This document shows positions 31,465-45,353 of a stretch of DNA of 64,000 bases, one piece after another; positions within the stretch are counted from its first letter, which is position 1, and each line of letters starts with the position of its first letter. The stretch is from Limnohabitans sp. (GTDB lineage Bacteria > Pseudomonadota > Gammaproteobacteria > Burkholderiales > Burkholderiaceae_C). The stretch covers positions 558,001 through 622,000 of the forward strand of contig NZ_JAAVVW010000003.1 in the NCBI RefSeq assembly GCF_023910625.1, in the 5' to 3' direction. The notes under the pieces are model-generated. The model did not search any database, had not been told where the DNA came from, and saw only the letters and a list, made by a program, of their open reading frames with translations. The translations under genes were made by a program, and so were the position numbers.

Positions 31465-34416
31465 ATGTCCAGTACCACTGTTGCCGAGTTCGCCAATGAA
31501 CTCAAAAAATCTGCCGATGTCCTTCTTGATCAATTGAGATCAGCTGGCGTTGCGAAAACATCCGACAGCGATGTTCTGACAGATGCCGATAAACAAAAAT
31601 TGCTCAGCTATCTGCAAGCCAGTCATGGCACGGTGACGGGTGACCGCAAGAAGATCACCTTGGTCAAAAAATCAACAAGTGAAATCAAGCAAGCAGATGC
31701 TTCTGGCAAAGCTCGAACCATCCAAGTTGAGGTCAGGAAAAAGCGCACCCTGATCAAACGAGATGATGAGCCTCAATCACCGACGGATGAGCCTGTTGTG
31801 GACCATGCCGATCTTGCTCGCCGAGAAGAACAAGCGCGGCATCTGGCCGAATCGATTAGACTACAAGAAGAAGAGTTGGCCCAAAATCGTCTTGTCCGAG
31901 AGGCCCAAGAAGCCCAGCAACGTGCTGATTTGGCTGCTCAAGAAGGTCCTGCAGGTTCTCAAGCCCTGCCCGCCGGTTCATCTGGCGCAACACCAGAAAC
32001 TTCGCAAAAGCCCACACTTAGTCGAGCAGATCGTGAGCAGTTGGCCCGTGCCGAAGCGGTCAGCATCAATGCAGCCGCTCAGGCAAAATCTGCTCCTGTA
32101 CTGACTTCGCAAGCGGCCGCAAAAGCAACATCAACGGATGAGTCTCCAGCCGTCAAAGCCAGGGCTGATCAGTCATTGCGCGAGGCCAGCGCTTTGCAAG
32201 CTGTTGCTGATTCAAAAGTAAAGGCTGATGAGGAAGCGGCACGTGCACAAGATCTGGACGCCCGTCGTCGCAAGGCTTTGGCCGAAGCTGAAGCGATCCG
32301 CAGCATGATGAATGCGCCCAAAAAGGTTTTGGTTGCCAAAAAGGATGAGCCCAAGGTTGAGGCCAAGGCTCCGGTCAAAGGCACCTTGCATAAGCCAGCG
32401 GGGACACCTGCACCGGGTACCCGCACTGCAGCAGCTCAAGCCGCGGGACCATCATCCCCTGGCGGCAACAAGGAAGTCAAATCTGCCAAGCTCTCCTCCA
32501 GTTGGGCTGGCGATCCGGCCAAGAAAAAAGCCATACCAACCCGTGGTGATACCAGCGGCGGGGTAGGGCGAAACAATTGGAGAACAGGGCCGCGTGGTCG
32601 TCGAGGCAACGACAGGGATAGGGAAGATGGTTCTCACCAGCAGGCGCCGGCAGAAGTCCGTGTCTTGGAGGTTCACGTTCCAGAAACCATCACCGTTTCC
32701 GAGCTGGCCCACAAAATGGCTATCAAGGCTTCTGAGGTCATCAAGCACCTGATGCAGTTGGGCCAAATGGCGACGATGAACCAGCCACTTGATCAAGATA
32801 CAGCCATGATCGTGGTCGAGGAAATGGGTCACAAGGCGGTCGTGGCTGCTCTGGATGATCCCGAGGCCTTCACCGACGAAGAAGTCTCCGACCAAAACGC
32901 CGAATTGTTGTCGCGTGCACCTGTGGTCACTGTGATGGGTCACGTGGACCACGGTAAAACCTCGCTGCTGGACTACATTCGCCGATCCAAAGTGGCTTCT
33001 GGCGAAGCTGGCGGGATCACGCAGCACATTGGTGCTTACCACGTCGAAACGCCGCGCGGCATGATTTCATTCCTTGATACGCCAGGTCACGAGGCTTTTA
33101 CAGCCATGCGTGCCCGTGGTGCCCAAGCCACTGACATCGTTATTTTGGTGGTGGCCGGTGACGACGGCGTCATGCCTCAGACCAGGGAGGCCATCAAGCA
33201 CGCCAAAGCAGCAGGTGTGCCTATCGTGGTCGCCATCAACAAGATGGACAAGCCCGACGCCAACATCGAGCGTGTGCGTGCCGAACTGATTTCAGAAGAG
33301 GTGGTGCCCGAAGAGTTCGGAGGTGATTCTCCATTCGTCTCGGTGTCGGCCAAAACTGGCCTTGGCATTGATGACTTGCTCGAGGAAGTGCTCTTACAAG
33401 CCGAAGTGCTGGAACTTAAGGCACCCGTTCAAGCTGCCGCGAAGGGTTTGGTCATTGAAGCGCGTCTCGATAAAGGCCGAGGTCCTGTAGCCACCATCCT
33501 GGTTCAGTCTGGCACCCTGAACACCGGTGATGTGGTTTTGGCAGGACAGACTTTTGGCCGTGTTCGAGCCATGCTGGATGAAAATGGCCAGACCATAAAG
33601 TCTGCTGGTCCCTCGATCCCGGTTGAAATTCAGGGCCTGACAGATGTGCCGCAAGCTGGTGACGAGTTCATGGTCATGGGCGACGAGCGCCGTGCCCGCG
33701 AGATCGCCACTTACCGTGCCGGCAAGTTCCGTAACACCAAGCTGGCCAAGCAACAAGCGGCAAAACTGGAGAACATGTTCACCGACATGTCGACAGGCGA
33801 AGTGAAGATGTTGCCCATCATCATCAAGGCCGATGTGCAGGGTTCTCAAGAAGCCTTGGGCGCTTCTTTGCTCAAGCTGTCCAACGAAGAAGTCAAAGTT
33901 CAGTTGGTTTACTCTGGCGTGGGCGGCATCAGCGAGTCGGACATCAACCTCGCGATCGCTTCCAAGGCCATCGTGATCGGTTTCAACGTGCGTGCCGATG
34001 CCGGTGCGCGCAAGTTGGCCGAAGGCAATGGCGTTGATCTGCATTACTACAACATCATTTATGACGCTGTGGACGAGCTCAAGGCCGCGATGTCGGGCAT
34101 GTTGGCACCAGAACAACGCGAAGAAATCATGGGCATGGCCGAAATCCGGACCGTTTTCGTGGCTTCCAAAATTGGCACCGTGGCTGGCTGTATGGTCACC
34201 TCAGGTCAAGTCACCCGCAGCGCCAAGTTCCGTTTGTTGCGCGACAACGTGGTCATCTACACGGGTGAACTCGATTCGCTCAAGCGCCTCAAGGACGACG
34301 TTCGCGAAGTCAAGGAAGGCTTCGAGTGCGGCATCAAGCTCAAGAACTACAACGACATCAAAGAAGGCGATCAACTCGAATTTTTCGACGTCAAGGAAAT
34401 CGCGAGAACGCTGTAA
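31465..34416 (+). CDS. infB: Translation initiation factor IF-2
   Basis: Delivers initiator tRNA to the 30S subunit; 983 aa. The N-terminal IF2_N domain is at the start ([19 protein letters not shown]). A long Ala/Lys/Glu-rich variable region covers about 60-400. A second IF2_N-like domain follows ([19 protein letters not shown]). The GTPase core has [18 protein letters not shown] and NKMD. C-terminal domains 2-4 are complete. The start at 31465 has GGAGG upstream. Confidence 0.97.
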   Translation: MSSTTVAEFANELKKSADVLLDQLRSAGVAKTSDSDVLTDADKQKLLSYLQASHGTVTGDRKKITLVKKSTSEIKQADASGKARTIQVEVRKKRTLIKRDDEPQSPTDEPVVDHADLARREEQARHLAESIRLQEEELAQNRLVREAQEAQQRADLAAQEGPAGSQALPAGSSGATPETSQKPTLSRADREQLARAEAVSINAAAQAKSAPVLTSQAAAKATSTDESPAVKARADQSLREASALQAVADSKVKADEEAARAQDLDARRRKALAEAEAIRSMMNAPKKVLVAKKDEPKVEAKAPVKGTLHKPAGTPAPGTRTAAAQAAGPSSPGGNKEVKSAKLSSSWAGDPAKKKAIPTRGDTSGGVGRNNWRTGPRGRRGNDRDREDGSHQQAPAEVRVLEVHVPETITVSELAHKMAIKASEVIKHLMQLGQMATMNQPLDQDTAMIVVEEMGHKAVVAALDDPEAFTDEEVSDQNAELLSRAPVVTVMGHVDHGKTSLLDYIRRSKVASGEAGGITQHIGAYHVETPRGMISFLDTPGHEAFTAMRARGAQATDIVILVVAGDDGVMPQTREAIKHAKAAGVPIVVAINKMDKPDANIERVRAELISEEVVPEEFGGDSPFVSVSAKTGLGIDDLLEEVLLQAEVLELKAPVQAAAKGLVIEARLDKGRGPVATILVQSGTLNTGDVVLAGQTFGRVRAMLDENGQTIKSAGPSIPVEIQGLTDVPQAGDEFMVMGDERRAREIATYRAGKFRNTKLAKQQAAKLENMFTDMSTGEVKMLPIIIKADVQGSQEALGASLLKLSNEEVKVQLVYSGVGGISESDINLAIASKAIVIGFNVRADAGARKLAEGNGVDLHYYNIIYDAVDELKAAMSGMLAPEQREEIMGMAEIRTVFVASKIGTVAGCMVTSGQVTRSAKFRLLRDNVVIYTGELDSLKRLKDDVREVKEGFECGIKLKNYNDIKEGDQLEFFDVKEIARTL

Positions 34417-34791
34417 ATGGTGCGCAGAAAGCCATCGTCCGTTCCCAATCGCGGTTTCCGCGTGGCCGACCAGATCCAGCGTGATCTGGCCGAGCTGATC
34501 GCACGCGAGTTGAAAGACCCGCGAGTTGGAATGGTCACGATCAACGCCATCGAGGTCACGCCCGATTACGCCCACGCCAAAGTCTATTTCAGTGTTTTGA
34601 CAGGCAACCCCACAGAGGCCAGCGAAGGCTTGAATGCAGCGGCCGGTTTTTTGCGCAACGGCTTGTTCAAGCGTCTTCACATCCACACCGTGCCGACATT
34701 GCACTTCTTGTTTGACCGCACCACCGAGCGTGCATCGGACATGAACGCCTTGATCGCCAAGGCCGTGTCATCCCGAGCCCAAGAGGACTGA
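34417..34791 (+). CDS. rbfA: 30S ribosome-binding factor RbfA
   Basis: A 124 aa cold-shock and 30S maturation factor with a KH-type fold. Recognisable stretches are [22 protein letters not shown] (cited in part: [17 protein letters not shown]) and [15 protein letters not shown]. It starts directly after the infB stop with no spacer and ends 2 bp before truB. Confidence 0.95.
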   Translation: MVRRKPSSVPNRGFRVADQIQRDLAELIARELKDPRVGMVTINAIEVTPDYAHAKVYFSVLTGNPTEASEGLNAAAGFLRNGLFKRLHIHTVPTLHFLFDRTTERASDMNALIAKAVSSRAQED

Positions 34792-34793
34792 GC

Positions 34794-35774
34794 ATGAACG
34801 CGCCACGCACCAGGGTGCAGCGGCGCCCTGTGCACGGGGTGTTGTTGCTCGACAAACCGCTGGGTCTTTCCAGCAACCAGGCTTTGCAAAAAGCCAAGTG
34901 GTTGTTGCGGGCTGAAAAAGCGGGGCATACCGGCACCCTGGACCCCTTGGCGACAGGTGTTTTGCCCTTGTGCTTCGGCGCTGCAACCAAATTCAGTCAA
35001 CAGCATTTGGACGCAGACAAGACCTACGAGACCACCGTGCGCCTGGGGCAGAAGACGAGCACGGCGGATGCCGAAGGCGATGTGATTTCTGTGCGTGAAG
35101 TGTCATGTACGGCTGGTAGGGTGGTAGAAATTTTGGACCGTTTCATAGGCCCGATCAGTCAAGTGCCCCCGATGCACAGTGCCTTGAAAAAGGACGGCAA
35201 GGCCTTGTACGAATATGCCCGAGAGGGCGAAACCGTTGAACGCGAAGCGCGCAACGTGGTGATTCATGCCCTGGATCTGCTGGACATGCAGTTGCAAGGC
35301 GATGCGCCTTTTTTGCGGTTGCGTGTGCGCTGCAGCAAAGGCACCTACATCCGCACGCTGGGCGAAGACATCGCCGAGGCCTTGGGTTGTGGTGGCCACT
35401 TGAGTGCATTGCGCAGGGTGGTCACGGGTCCTTTTGTCGCGTCACAGTGCGTGACGCTGCAGGATCTGGAAGCGATGGATGAAGCAAAGCGCCTGGGCGC
35501 TTTGCTGCCCGTGGCTGTTTTGTTGCCGGGCTACACCGAGGTGAACCTGGACAGCGACAACACAGGCCGTTTTTTGAACGGGGTGCGCAGACACGGCCCT
35601 TGGGTTGATTGTGATCAAGTCGCAGTGTATGGAGAACATCCTCGCGCCTTGCTGGGAACAGCAATGGTGCATGGCGGCGAATTGGTTCCGGGTCGATTGT
35701 TGAGCCCGATCGAAATTCAACAGATTTTGGAAAGTTCACCTGCATTTGAGCCGTTGCTGGCCGAGCAGGTTTAA
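34794..35774 (+). CDS. truB: tRNA pseudouridine(55) synthase TruB
   Basis: Makes pseudouridine 55 in the T-loop of tRNAs; 326 aa. The catalytic Asp is in [30 protein letters not shown] and [15 protein letters not shown] are conserved. A C-terminal extension after about residue 240 may be a PUA-like RNA-binding domain. It is the last gene of the infB operon, and typA follows after 13 bp. Confidence 0.95.
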   Translation: MNAPRTRVQRRPVHGVLLLDKPLGLSSNQALQKAKWLLRAEKAGHTGTLDPLATGVLPLCFGAATKFSQQHLDADKTYETTVRLGQKTSTADAEGDVISVREVSCTAGRVVEILDRFIGPISQVPPMHSALKKDGKALYEYAREGETVEREARNVVIHALDLLDMQLQGDAPFLRLRVRCSKGTYIRTLGEDIAEALGCGGHLSALRRVVTGPFVASQCVTLQDLEAMDEAKRLGALLPVAVLLPGYTEVNLDSDNTGRFLNGVRRHGPWVDCDQVAVYGEHPRALLGTAMVHGGELVPGRLLSPIEIQQILESSPAFEPLLAEQV

Positions 35775-35787
35775 AGGAAGAGAAAGT

Positions 35788-37605
<1,818 letters not shown>

Positions 37606-37618
37606 TCGGACTCAGGCC

Positions 37619-38503
37619 ATGCGCATGACCCACGGCCTGGCCGTCTGGACCATGGTGGGCGTCACCGCCCTGTGGTCGATGGCCGGGGTGGTGACGCGGC
37701 ACCTTGAAGAGGCCCGCAGCTTTGAAGTCACCTTCTGGCGCAGCTTTTTCACCGTCGTGTCCCTCTTGATCATCCTGCCTTTGTTGCAGGGCAGGGGGGT
37801 GTGGTCTCGAATGCCGTGGCGCAACCGGTACTTCTGGCTGTCTGGCGTGTGCTGGAGCGTCATGTTCACCGCCTTCATGGTGGCGCTGACGCTCACGGCG
37901 GTGGCCAATGTGTTGATCACCATGGCCGTGGGACCTTTGTTCACTGCCTTGTTCACCCGCGTGTTTTTGCGCCACCCATTGCCTTTGCGCACCTGGGTCG
38001 CCATTGTGGTGGCCGGGATTGGAATTGGCTGGATGTATGGCACCCAGTTGAGCTTGGGCGACCCGAATTTTCTGGTGGGCTCCCTGGTGGCCTTGTGTGT
38101 GCCCATCGCGGGCGCCGTGCAGTGGACCTTGGCGCAAAAAAGCCAAAGCGATGGCCACAGTCTGGACTTGGTGCCCTCGGTTTTGTTGGGTGCTGTTTTC
38201 TCTACTTTGTTCACTTGGCCTTTGGCCATGCCGTTTCAGGCATCGGCCCACGATGTCGGCTTGCTCGCTATTTTGGGCTTGTTCCAATTGGCCATTCCCT
38301 GTGTGTTGTCGGTGATTTGCGTGCGGGTGCTCAAAGCCCCGGAGGCGTCATTGTTGTGTCTGCTGGAAATCGTGTTTGGCATTGCCTTGGCTTGGTGGGG
38401 CGCTAACGAAGCCCCGCAAATGAGCGTATTGTTAGGCGGTTCCCTGGTCCTTGGGGCGTTGCTCATGAACCAATGGTTAGGCTCGAGAGGCAACAATGAC
38501 TGA
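37619..38503 (+). CDS. DMT-superfamily (EamA) transporter
   Basis: A 294 aa inner-membrane protein with about ten hydrophobic segments in two EamA repeats. The first repeat includes EVTFWRSFFTVVSLLIILP, the second the segment near VVAGIGIGWMYGTQLSLG. Substrate is unknown; family members export metabolites, amino acids or drugs. It follows typA by 13 bp and overlaps the next gene by 8 bp. Confidence 0.85.
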   Translation: MRMTHGLAVWTMVGVTALWSMAGVVTRHLEEARSFEVTFWRSFFTVVSLLIILPLLQGRGVWSRMPWRNRYFWLSGVCWSVMFTAFMVALTLTAVANVLITMAVGPLFTALFTRVFLRHPLPLRTWVAIVVAGIGIGWMYGTQLSLGDPNFLVGSLVALCVPIAGAVQWTLAQKSQSDGHSLDLVPSVLLGAVFSTLFTWPLAMPFQASAHDVGLLAILGLFQLAIPCVLSVICVRVLKAPEASLLCLLEIVFGIALAWWGANEAPQMSVLLGGSLVLGALLMNQWLGSRGNND

Positions 38504-39578
38504 AGTCATCGCTCAAATTGAAGGTCGTATGGGCACCATCACCCTGAACCGACCCAAGGCGTTGAATGCCTTGTCGCTGGGCATGGTGCGTGCTTTGACT
38601 CGCGCCTTGCTCGATTGGCAAACCAATCCGCAAGTTTTGGCCGTGGCGGTGCGCGGTACCGGCAAAGAAGGTCCGTTTGGCGCCTTCTGTTCGGGCGGTG
38701 ACATCCGATTTTTTCACCAAGCCGCACATGCGGGCGACGCGGCATTGGGGGACTTTTTCACTGAAGAGTACCGCCTGAACCACCTGATCCACACCTACAG
38801 CAAACCCTACATCGCCTTCATGGACGGCATCGTCATGGGTGGCGGCATGGGCATCAGCCAGGGCGCGAGCGTGCGTGTGGTGACCGAGCGCACCAAAATG
38901 GCCATGCCCGAAACCCACATTGGATTGTTTCCGGATGTGGGCGGGGGCTATTTTCTGAGCCGCTGCCCAGGTCGTCTGGGCGAATACCTTGGCTTAACGG
39001 GACAGATGCTCAACGGCCCCCAGGCGGTCGCGGCCAAACTGGCCGACATCTCGCTGGCCAGCGGGATGCTGGAGCCCATTTGGCAGACCTTGGTCAGCAG
39101 CCCCTTTGAGAACGCCGAATCGGTGGAGCGGTGGGTGCTGGCCCAAGCGGGTGCGATGACGCCCGAAAAACTCACGCCACAGCCCCAAATCGATGCGGTT
39201 TTTGGTCTCCCCACCTTGGCTGACATGTTGCTCAAGCTGGAAGCGGCTACCGATGAGTGGAGTCAGAAAACCGCACATGTTTTGCGCCACCGCTCACCAT
39301 TGATGCTGCATGTGGTGCTGGAACAAATACGACGCGCCCGTCAACTGGGCCTGGCTGATGATCTGCGCATGGAACGCGACATGGTGCACCACTGCTTCCA
39401 CCTGCGCTCTGTGGCCGACAGCGAATCCGTGGAAGGCATCCGCGCCTTGGCTGTGGACAAAGACCACAAGCCGAACTGGAAGCCTGCAAGGGCGGAAGAC
39501 GTGGATTTATCGGAAGCCGCTCGTTTCTTTGCGAGCCCCTGGCCTTCAGATCATCACCCGCTGCGCGATTTGGCGTGA
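38496..39578 (+). CDS. Enoyl-CoA hydratase/isomerase family, 3-hydroxyisobutyryl-CoA hydrolase-like
   Basis: A 360 aa crotonase-fold enzyme of the ECH_2 (HIBCH) subgroup. SKPYIAFMDGIVMGGGMGIS forms the oxyanion hole, and AMPETHIGLFPDVGGGYFLS carries the catalytic Glu and Asp of the hydrolases. The function usual for this subgroup is hydrolysis of 3-hydroxyisobutyryl-CoA in valine breakdown. Other valine genes are not adjacent, so the substrate is inferred from the motif only. Confidence 0.85.
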   Translation: MTEVIAQIEGRMGTITLNRPKALNALSLGMVRALTRALLDWQTNPQVLAVAVRGTGKEGPFGAFCSGGDIRFFHQAAHAGDAALGDFFTEEYRLNHLIHTYSKPYIAFMDGIVMGGGMGISQGASVRVVTERTKMAMPETHIGLFPDVGGGYFLSRCPGRLGEYLGLTGQMLNGPQAVAAKLADISLASGMLEPIWQTLVSSPFENAESVERWVLAQAGAMTPEKLTPQPQIDAVFGLPTLADMLLKLEAATDEWSQKTAHVLRHRSPLMLHVVLEQIRRARQLGLADDLRMERDMVHHCFHLRSVADSESVEGIRALAVDKDHKPNWKPARAEDVDLSEAARFFASPWPSDHHPLRDLA

Positions 39579-39581
39579 TTT

Positions 39582-39642
39582 GTCGGTGGTTCTAGCCCCG
39601 AGAATTTTCATGACAAACCGTGTCGGGGCTAAAGCCACCGAC
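39582..39642. repeat. REP-like palindrome between convergent genes
   Basis: Two 20-base arms (39582-39601 and 39623-39642) pair with one mismatch and one G-U around a 21-base loop. It starts 4 bases after the hydrolase stop and ends 28 bases before the smpB stop. The right arm continues into CCTACA. No T-run follows, so it is not a classical terminator, though it could block both transcripts. The GTCGG...CCGAC ends resemble dispersed REP elements of proteobacteria. I saw no second copy in this window. Confidence 0.6.
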
Positions 39643-39670
39643 CTACAGACTGATCTCTGGGATTGGACAC

Positions 39671-40165
39671 TCAGCGGTCGCGGTGACGGCTCTTCATCAC
39701 GCGTTCGACTTCGCGCTTGCCTTCGCGGTCTTTGATGGTGTCGCGTTTGTCGTGCTCGGCCTTGCCCTTGGCCAGCGCAATGTCGCATTTGACCTTGCCT
39801 GATTTCCAATGCAGGTTGATCGGCACCAGGGTGTAACCCTTTTGCTCGATCTTGCCGATCAGCCGCTTGATCTCTTCTTTGTTCAGCAGCAGTTTGCGGG
39901 TGCGCGCCGCTTCAGGATTGATGTGGGTTGAAGCCGTTTTCAGCGGGTTGATGAGGCAGCCAATGATGAACAATTCGCCGTTGCGGATGACCACATAACC
40001 ATCGGTGAGCTGAACCTTGCCTTCGCGAATGGCCTTGACTTCCCAGCCTTCCAGTACCATGCCCGCCTCATAGCGCTCTTCAAAAAAATAGTCGAAGGCA
40101 GCCTTTTTGTTTTCGGCGATCTTAGCAAAAGTGGGAGCGACGGTTGTTTTTTTGGAGGTGGCCAT
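39671..40165 (-). CDS. smpB: SsrA-binding protein SmpB
   Basis: Binds tmRNA for trans-translation of stalled ribosomes; 164 aa. The N-terminal [19 protein letters not shown] and the OB-fold [15 protein letters not shown] are conserved. The C-terminal basic tail ([16 protein letters not shown]) fits the decoding site. It is divergent from ratA (94 bp between starts), the conserved proteobacterial layout. The tmRNA gene itself is not in the window. Confidence 0.96.
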   Translation of the reverse strand: MATSKKTTVAPTFAKIAENKKAAFDYFFEERYEAGMVLEGWEVKAIREGKVQLTDGYVVIRNGELFIIGCLINPLKTASTHINPEAARTRKLLLNKEEIKRLIGKIEQKGYTLVPINLHWKSGKVKCDIALAKGKAEHDKRDTIKDREGKREVERVMKSRHRDR

Positions 40166-40259
40166 GGGGATCAGATGGGGACGGCCTGGCCGTTCTCAAG
40201 AAAGTCCAAGCGGCTGGAAAGCAAAGCACCGGGTTGGAAAACTACAATCGCTGCATTGT

Positions 40260-40700
40260 ATGAAGAATATCCACAAGTCTGTCCTCATCTGGTACTCGCC
40301 AGAGGAAATGTTTCGCCTCGTCACCGACGTGGACCGCTACCCTGAGTTTTTGCCGTGGTGCGACGAAGCCCGCGTGCTCGAAACCGATGAGCACGGCATG
40401 GTGGCTGAAGTGGGCATCAGCCTGGGAGGTCTTCAACAAACTTTCACCACCCGCAACACACACGAAGAAGGCCGATCGGTTGGCATGAGCTTGGTCAAAG
40501 GGCCTTTCTCTAAACTGAGCGGCATGTGGCGCTTCACCCCTGTTGGCGATGGCTCGCAACGTGCATGCAAGGTTGAGTTGGATTTGGAGTACGGCTTTTC
40601 CAGCAAAACATTGTCTGCCTTGGTGGGGCCCGTGTTCGACAAGATCGCTGCCAGCTTGGTCGATGCCTTTGTCAAACGCGCCGAAGCGGTTTATGGCTGA
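40260..40700 (+). CDS. ratA: RatA/COQ10-family START-domain protein
   Basis: A 146 aa single-domain polyketide-cyclase/START protein. The N-terminal VLIWYSPEEMFRLVTDVDRYPEFLPW is the family signature (cited in part: SPEEMFRLVTDVDRYPEF). Known roles are lipid/ubiquinone binding and, for E. coli RatA, inhibition of 70S association. The start at 40260 follows the family; a longer frame runs to 40107. It overlaps rnfH by 8 bp. Confidence 0.9.
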   Translation: MKNIHKSVLIWYSPEEMFRLVTDVDRYPEFLPWCDEARVLETDEHGMVAEVGISLGGLQQTFTTRNTHEEGRSVGMSLVKGPFSKLSGMWRFTPVGDGSQRACKVELDLEYGFSSKTLSALVGPVFDKIAASLVDAFVKRAEAVYG

Positions 40701-41061
40701 GCGAATGATCGAAGTCACGCTGTGCTGGAGTCTGGGGCCGCGTCATGTGCAGGAGCTGATACTGAGGGTGCCAACAGGCAGCACGGTGGAGGCTGCGGTG
40801 GATTTTGGCGTCGCCCAGTGGCTTGAGGTCAGTCCATCACCCGATTCTGTTTCCCTGTCATCGCTCAAGTTTCAACAGCCGGGCATCTGGGGCCGCAAAG
40901 TGCCCTGGACGCAACTTGTGAATGCGAACGACCGCATTGAGCTGTACCGCCCGCTCAAAGTCGACCCCAAAGTCGCACGGCGTCAACGCTTCAAGCGCCA
41001 GGGCAAGGGGCGCACCGGGTTGTTTGCCAATCGCAAGAGCGGCTCGGCTGCAGGGTACTGA
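40693..41061 (+). CDS. rnfH: RnfH-family ubiquitin-like protein
   Basis: A 122 aa beta-grasp protein of the RnfH/RatB (UPF0125) family. Motifs are LRVPTGSTVEAAV near residue 25 and RIELYRPLKVDPKVARRQRF near 80. Family members usually sit downstream of ratA, as here. An ATG at 40705 is an alternative start. Function is poorly known, and the ubiquitin-like fold is family knowledge. Confidence 0.88.
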   Translation: MAERMIEVTLCWSLGPRHVQELILRVPTGSTVEAAVDFGVAQWLEVSPSPDSVSLSSLKFQQPGIWGRKVPWTQLVNANDRIELYRPLKVDPKVARRQRFKRQGKGRTGLFANRKSGSAAGY

Positions 41062-41069
41062 AAGTCGCC

Positions 41070-41978
41070 ATGCAAGCCCTTTTGAACGCGATCTCGCAGA
41101 TCACTCTGAGCGACGACGTCCGGCGTGTTTTTCATGGACGAGGCGGCCTGTATTGCGGCTGTGAACAATGGTCGCTGGACTGGTTCGCACCCGTCTGGGT
41201 CTTGACCAGCTTCAAACCGGTGAACGATGCAGAACTGGCCCATTGCCACAGGGCTCTGGAAGCCCGCTGGCAAGCCTTGGCCCCGGGCATGCCGCTCAAT
41301 TGGGTGTTCCAGAGCCGGGTTTCGGGTGAAGCCGAAACGCGCCTGATGGCGGGCAGCGTTCCCGAGCCGCATGTGGTGACCGAGCAGGGCGCACGTTACA
41401 TCGTTCATCTGATGCGCGGGCAAAACCACGGCTTGTTTCTCGACATGGCCGTCGGACGCGAGTGGCTGAAAAACCATGCACTGCACGAAAATATTCTCAA
41501 CCTGTTTGCCTACACCTGCGCGTTCTCGGTGGTGGCCTTGCAAGGCGGGGCCGCGCAAGTCGTGAACCTGGACATGAGCCAGGCCGCACTGGCCGTGGGG
41601 CAGCAAAACCACCGCCTGAACGACTTGCCTGCCAAAGCGCGCTTTCTGGGCCATGACATCTTCAAGACCTGGGGCAAGATCAGCAAGATGGGGCCTTATG
41701 GCGTGATCGTGATCGATCCGCCCAGTTACCAAAAAGGCAGCTTCATCGCCACCAAGGACTACATCAAGCTGATTCGGCGTTTGTCCGATTTGCTGGAGCC
41801 GCAAGGGCATGTGCTGTTGTGCCTGAATGCGCCCGAGTTGGACTCGCAGTTTTTGCACACCCAAGTGGCCGAGGCTGCGCCCAGCCTGAAGTTTGTCGAG
41901 CGTTTGGCCAACCCCGCGGCATTTGCCGACATCGATCCGGAAAAGTCGCTCAAGGTGCTGCATTATCAAAACGCCTGA
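41070..41978 (+). CDS. Class I SAM-dependent methyltransferase (RlmI/RlmK-like)
   Basis: A 302 aa protein. The SAM-binding motif I is LNLFAYTCAFSVVAL (about 145-160), with the acidic residue of motif II in VNLDMSQAAL. The catalytic motif is IDPPSY, as in RNA cytosine-C5 or guanine-N methyltransferases of the RlmI/RlmKL group. No N-terminal PUA domain is apparent. Target RNA is not known. It follows rnfH by 8 bp and is the last gene before the guaB promoter region. Confidence 0.8.
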   Translation: MQALLNAISQITLSDDVRRVFHGRGGLYCGCEQWSLDWFAPVWVLTSFKPVNDAELAHCHRALEARWQALAPGMPLNWVFQSRVSGEAETRLMAGSVPEPHVVTEQGARYIVHLMRGQNHGLFLDMAVGREWLKNHALHENILNLFAYTCAFSVVALQGGAAQVVNLDMSQAALAVGQQNHRLNDLPAKARFLGHDIFKTWGKISKMGPYGVIVIDPPSYQKGSFIATKDYIKLIRRLSDLLEPQGHVLLCLNAPELDSQFLHTQVAEAAPSLKFVERLANPAAFADIDPEKSLKVLHYQNA

Positions 41979-42111
41979 TCGGGCAACCAACAGCCCAAAT
42001 GAGGGGCCAGCGCTTGGTTTGAGCCCTGCGATTTTGACCACCTCTCAGGCCACTGCGCAGGTAAATCCCTCGGCCCGCACGGGTACAATCGATTTTTTGG
42101 AGCCTTCGCTT

Positions 42112-43582
<1,471 letters not shown>

Positions 43583-43600
43583 AATCTGCACTTGATCACC

Positions 43601-43629
43601 AAGGCGTCTGCACCCCAGACGCCTTTTCA
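43601..43629 (+). terminator. Strong hairpin between guaB and guaA
   Basis: A perfect 10-bp stem (AAGGCGTCTG 43601-43610, CAGACGCCTT 43616-43625) with a 5-base loop is followed by a short T-rich tail. It fits a Rho-independent terminator of guaB, and it would also reduce read-through into guaA 28 bp later. Confidence 0.75.
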
Positions 43630-43652
43630 TTTCTCAAAGAACGACGCCTGCC

Positions 43653-45305
43653 ATGCAGCATTCCAAGATCCTGATCCTCGACTTCGGCTCGCAAGTCACC
43701 CAGCTCATCGCCCGCCGCGTGCGCGAAGGCACATGTGTTTTGCGAAGTGCATCCCTTGTGATGTCAGCAGCGACTGGGTGCGCGAATACGCCAAAGACGG
43801 CAACCTTGAAGGGCGTGATCTTGTCGGGCATCACATGCCAGCACTGTACGAAGAGGACGATTTGCGTGCGCCTGATGCGGTGTTTACGAGCTGGGGATTC
43901 CCGTGCTTGGGCATTTGCTACGGCATGTCAGACCATGGCCGTCCAGCTAGGTGGTCAAGTGGAGGCATCGACGCATCGCGAATTTGGCTACGCCGAAGTC
44001 CGCGCCCACGGGCACACCGAACTGCTCCAAGGCATTGAAGACTTCGCCACAGCCGAAGGCCACGGCATGCTCAAGGTCTGGATGAGCCACGGCGACAAGG
44101 TCACGGCCATGCCTGCCGGATTCAAGCTCATGGCCTCGACCCCAGCTTGCCCGATAGCGGGCATGGCCGACGAGGCCCGGCGCTTTTACGCGGTGCAGTT
44201 CCACCCCGAAGTCACCCACACCGTGCAAGGCCAGGCGCTGCTCAACCGCTTTGTGCTCGACATCTGCCAGGCCAGCCCTGACTGGATCATGTGCGACTAC
44301 ATCAAAGAGGCTGTGGCCAAAATCCGCGAGCAAGTGGGCGACGAAGAAGTCATCCTCGGTCTGTCCGGTGGCGTGGATTCGTCCGTGGCTGCCGCCCTGA
44401 TCCACCGCGCCATTGGCGACAAACTGACCTGCGTGTTTGTGGACCATGGCCTGCTGCGCTTGAACGAGGGCGACATGGTCATGGAGATGTTCGTCGGCAA
44501 GCTGCATGCGAAAGTCATCCGTGTCGATGCCAGCGATTTGTTCCTGGGCAAACTGGCGGGCGCGAGCGAGCCCGAAGCCAAGCGCAAGATCATCGGCGGT
44601 TTGTTTGTGGAAGTGTTCAAGGAACAAGCGGCCAAGTTGAAAGCTGCCGACGGCGGCAAAGATGGGAATGACGGCCGGCCAGCCGTCAAAGGGGCGACCT
44701 TCTTGGCCCAAGGCACGATTTACCCCGACGTGATCGAGTCGGGCGGTGCCAAAAGCAAAAAGGCCGTCACCATCAAGAGCCACCACAACGTGGGCGGTTT
44801 ACCCGAGCAGTTGGGCCTGAAACTGCTGGAGCCGCTGCGCGAACTGTTCAAAGACGAAGTGCGCGAACTGGGCGTGGCGCTGGGCTTGCCCCGCGAGATG
44901 GTCTACCGTCACCCCTTCCCAGGTCCGGGCCTGGGCGTGCGCATTTTGGGTGAAGTCAAAAAAGAATACGCCGACCTGCTGCGCCGTGCGGACGCGATCT
45001 TCATCGAAGAACTGCGCAACTTCACCGACGAAACGGGCAAGACCTGGTACGACCTGACCAGCCAGGCCTTCACCGTGTTCTTGCCCGTGAAAAGCGTGGG
45101 CGTGATGGGCGACGGCCGCACTTATGACTACGTGGTGGCGCTGCGCGCCGTGCAAACCAGCGACTTCATGACGGCCGACTGGGCCGAGCTGCCTTATGCG
45201 CTGCTCAAGAAAGTGTCGGGGCGCATCATCAACGAGGTGCGGGGCATCAACCGGGTGACCTACGACGTGAGTTCAAAGCCACCGGCGACGATCGAGTGGG
45301 AATGA
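43653..45305 (+). CDS. guaA: GMP synthase (glutamine-hydrolysing) GuaA, glutaminase domain scrambled
   Basis: Aminates XMP to GMP. The frame is open for 550 codons. Residues 1-25 ([17 protein letters not shown]) and everything after about 95 match Gua[10 protein letters not shown] and FHPEVTHT of the amidotransferase, [16 protein letters not shown]-loop, and the C-terminal dimerisation domain ending PPATIEWE. Codons from about 43728 to 43930 do not match. The expected sequence appears in pieces in the other frames, including the GICYGM catalytic-Cys motif in the frame at 43910-43927. About nine extra bases explain this and restore the frame. Confidence 0.88.
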   Translation: MQHSKILILDFGSQVTQLIARRVREGTCVLRSASLVMSAATGCANTPKTATLKGVILSGITCQHCTKRTICVRLMRCLRAGDSRAWAFATACQTMAVQLGGQVEASTHREFGYAEVRAHGHTELLQGIEDFATAEGHGMLKVWMSHGDKVTAMPAGFKLMASTPACPIAGMADEARRFYAVQFHPEVTHTVQGQALLNRFVLDICQASPDWIMCDYIKEAVAKIREQVGDEEVILGLSGGVDSSVAAALIHRAIGDKLTCVFVDHGLLRLNEGDMVMEMFVGKLHAKVIRVDASDLFLGKLAGASEPEAKRKIIGGLFVEVFKEQAAKLKAADGGKDGNDGRPAVKGATFLAQGTIYPDVIESGGAKSKKAVTIKSHHNVGGLPEQLGLKLLEPLRELFKDEVRELGVALGLPREMVYRHPFPGPGLGVRILGEVKKEYADLLRRADAIFIEELRNFTDETGKTWYDLTSQAFTVFLPVKSVGVMGDGRTYDYVVALRAVQTSDFMTADWAELPYALLKKVSGRIINEVRGINRVTYDVSSKPPATIEWE

Positions 45306-45312
45306 CCAACAA

Positions 45313-45335
45313 GGCACCTTCGGGTGCCATCGTTT
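45313..45335 (+). terminator. UUCG tetraloop hairpin after guaA
   Basis: GGCACC and GGTGCC arms (45313-45318, 45323-45328) enclose a TTCG tetraloop, with a short TTTT stretch at 45332-45335. It is a weak intrinsic terminator 7 bp after the guaA stop. Confidence 0.6.
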
Positions 45336-45353
45336 TGGTACATTCACCCCACC

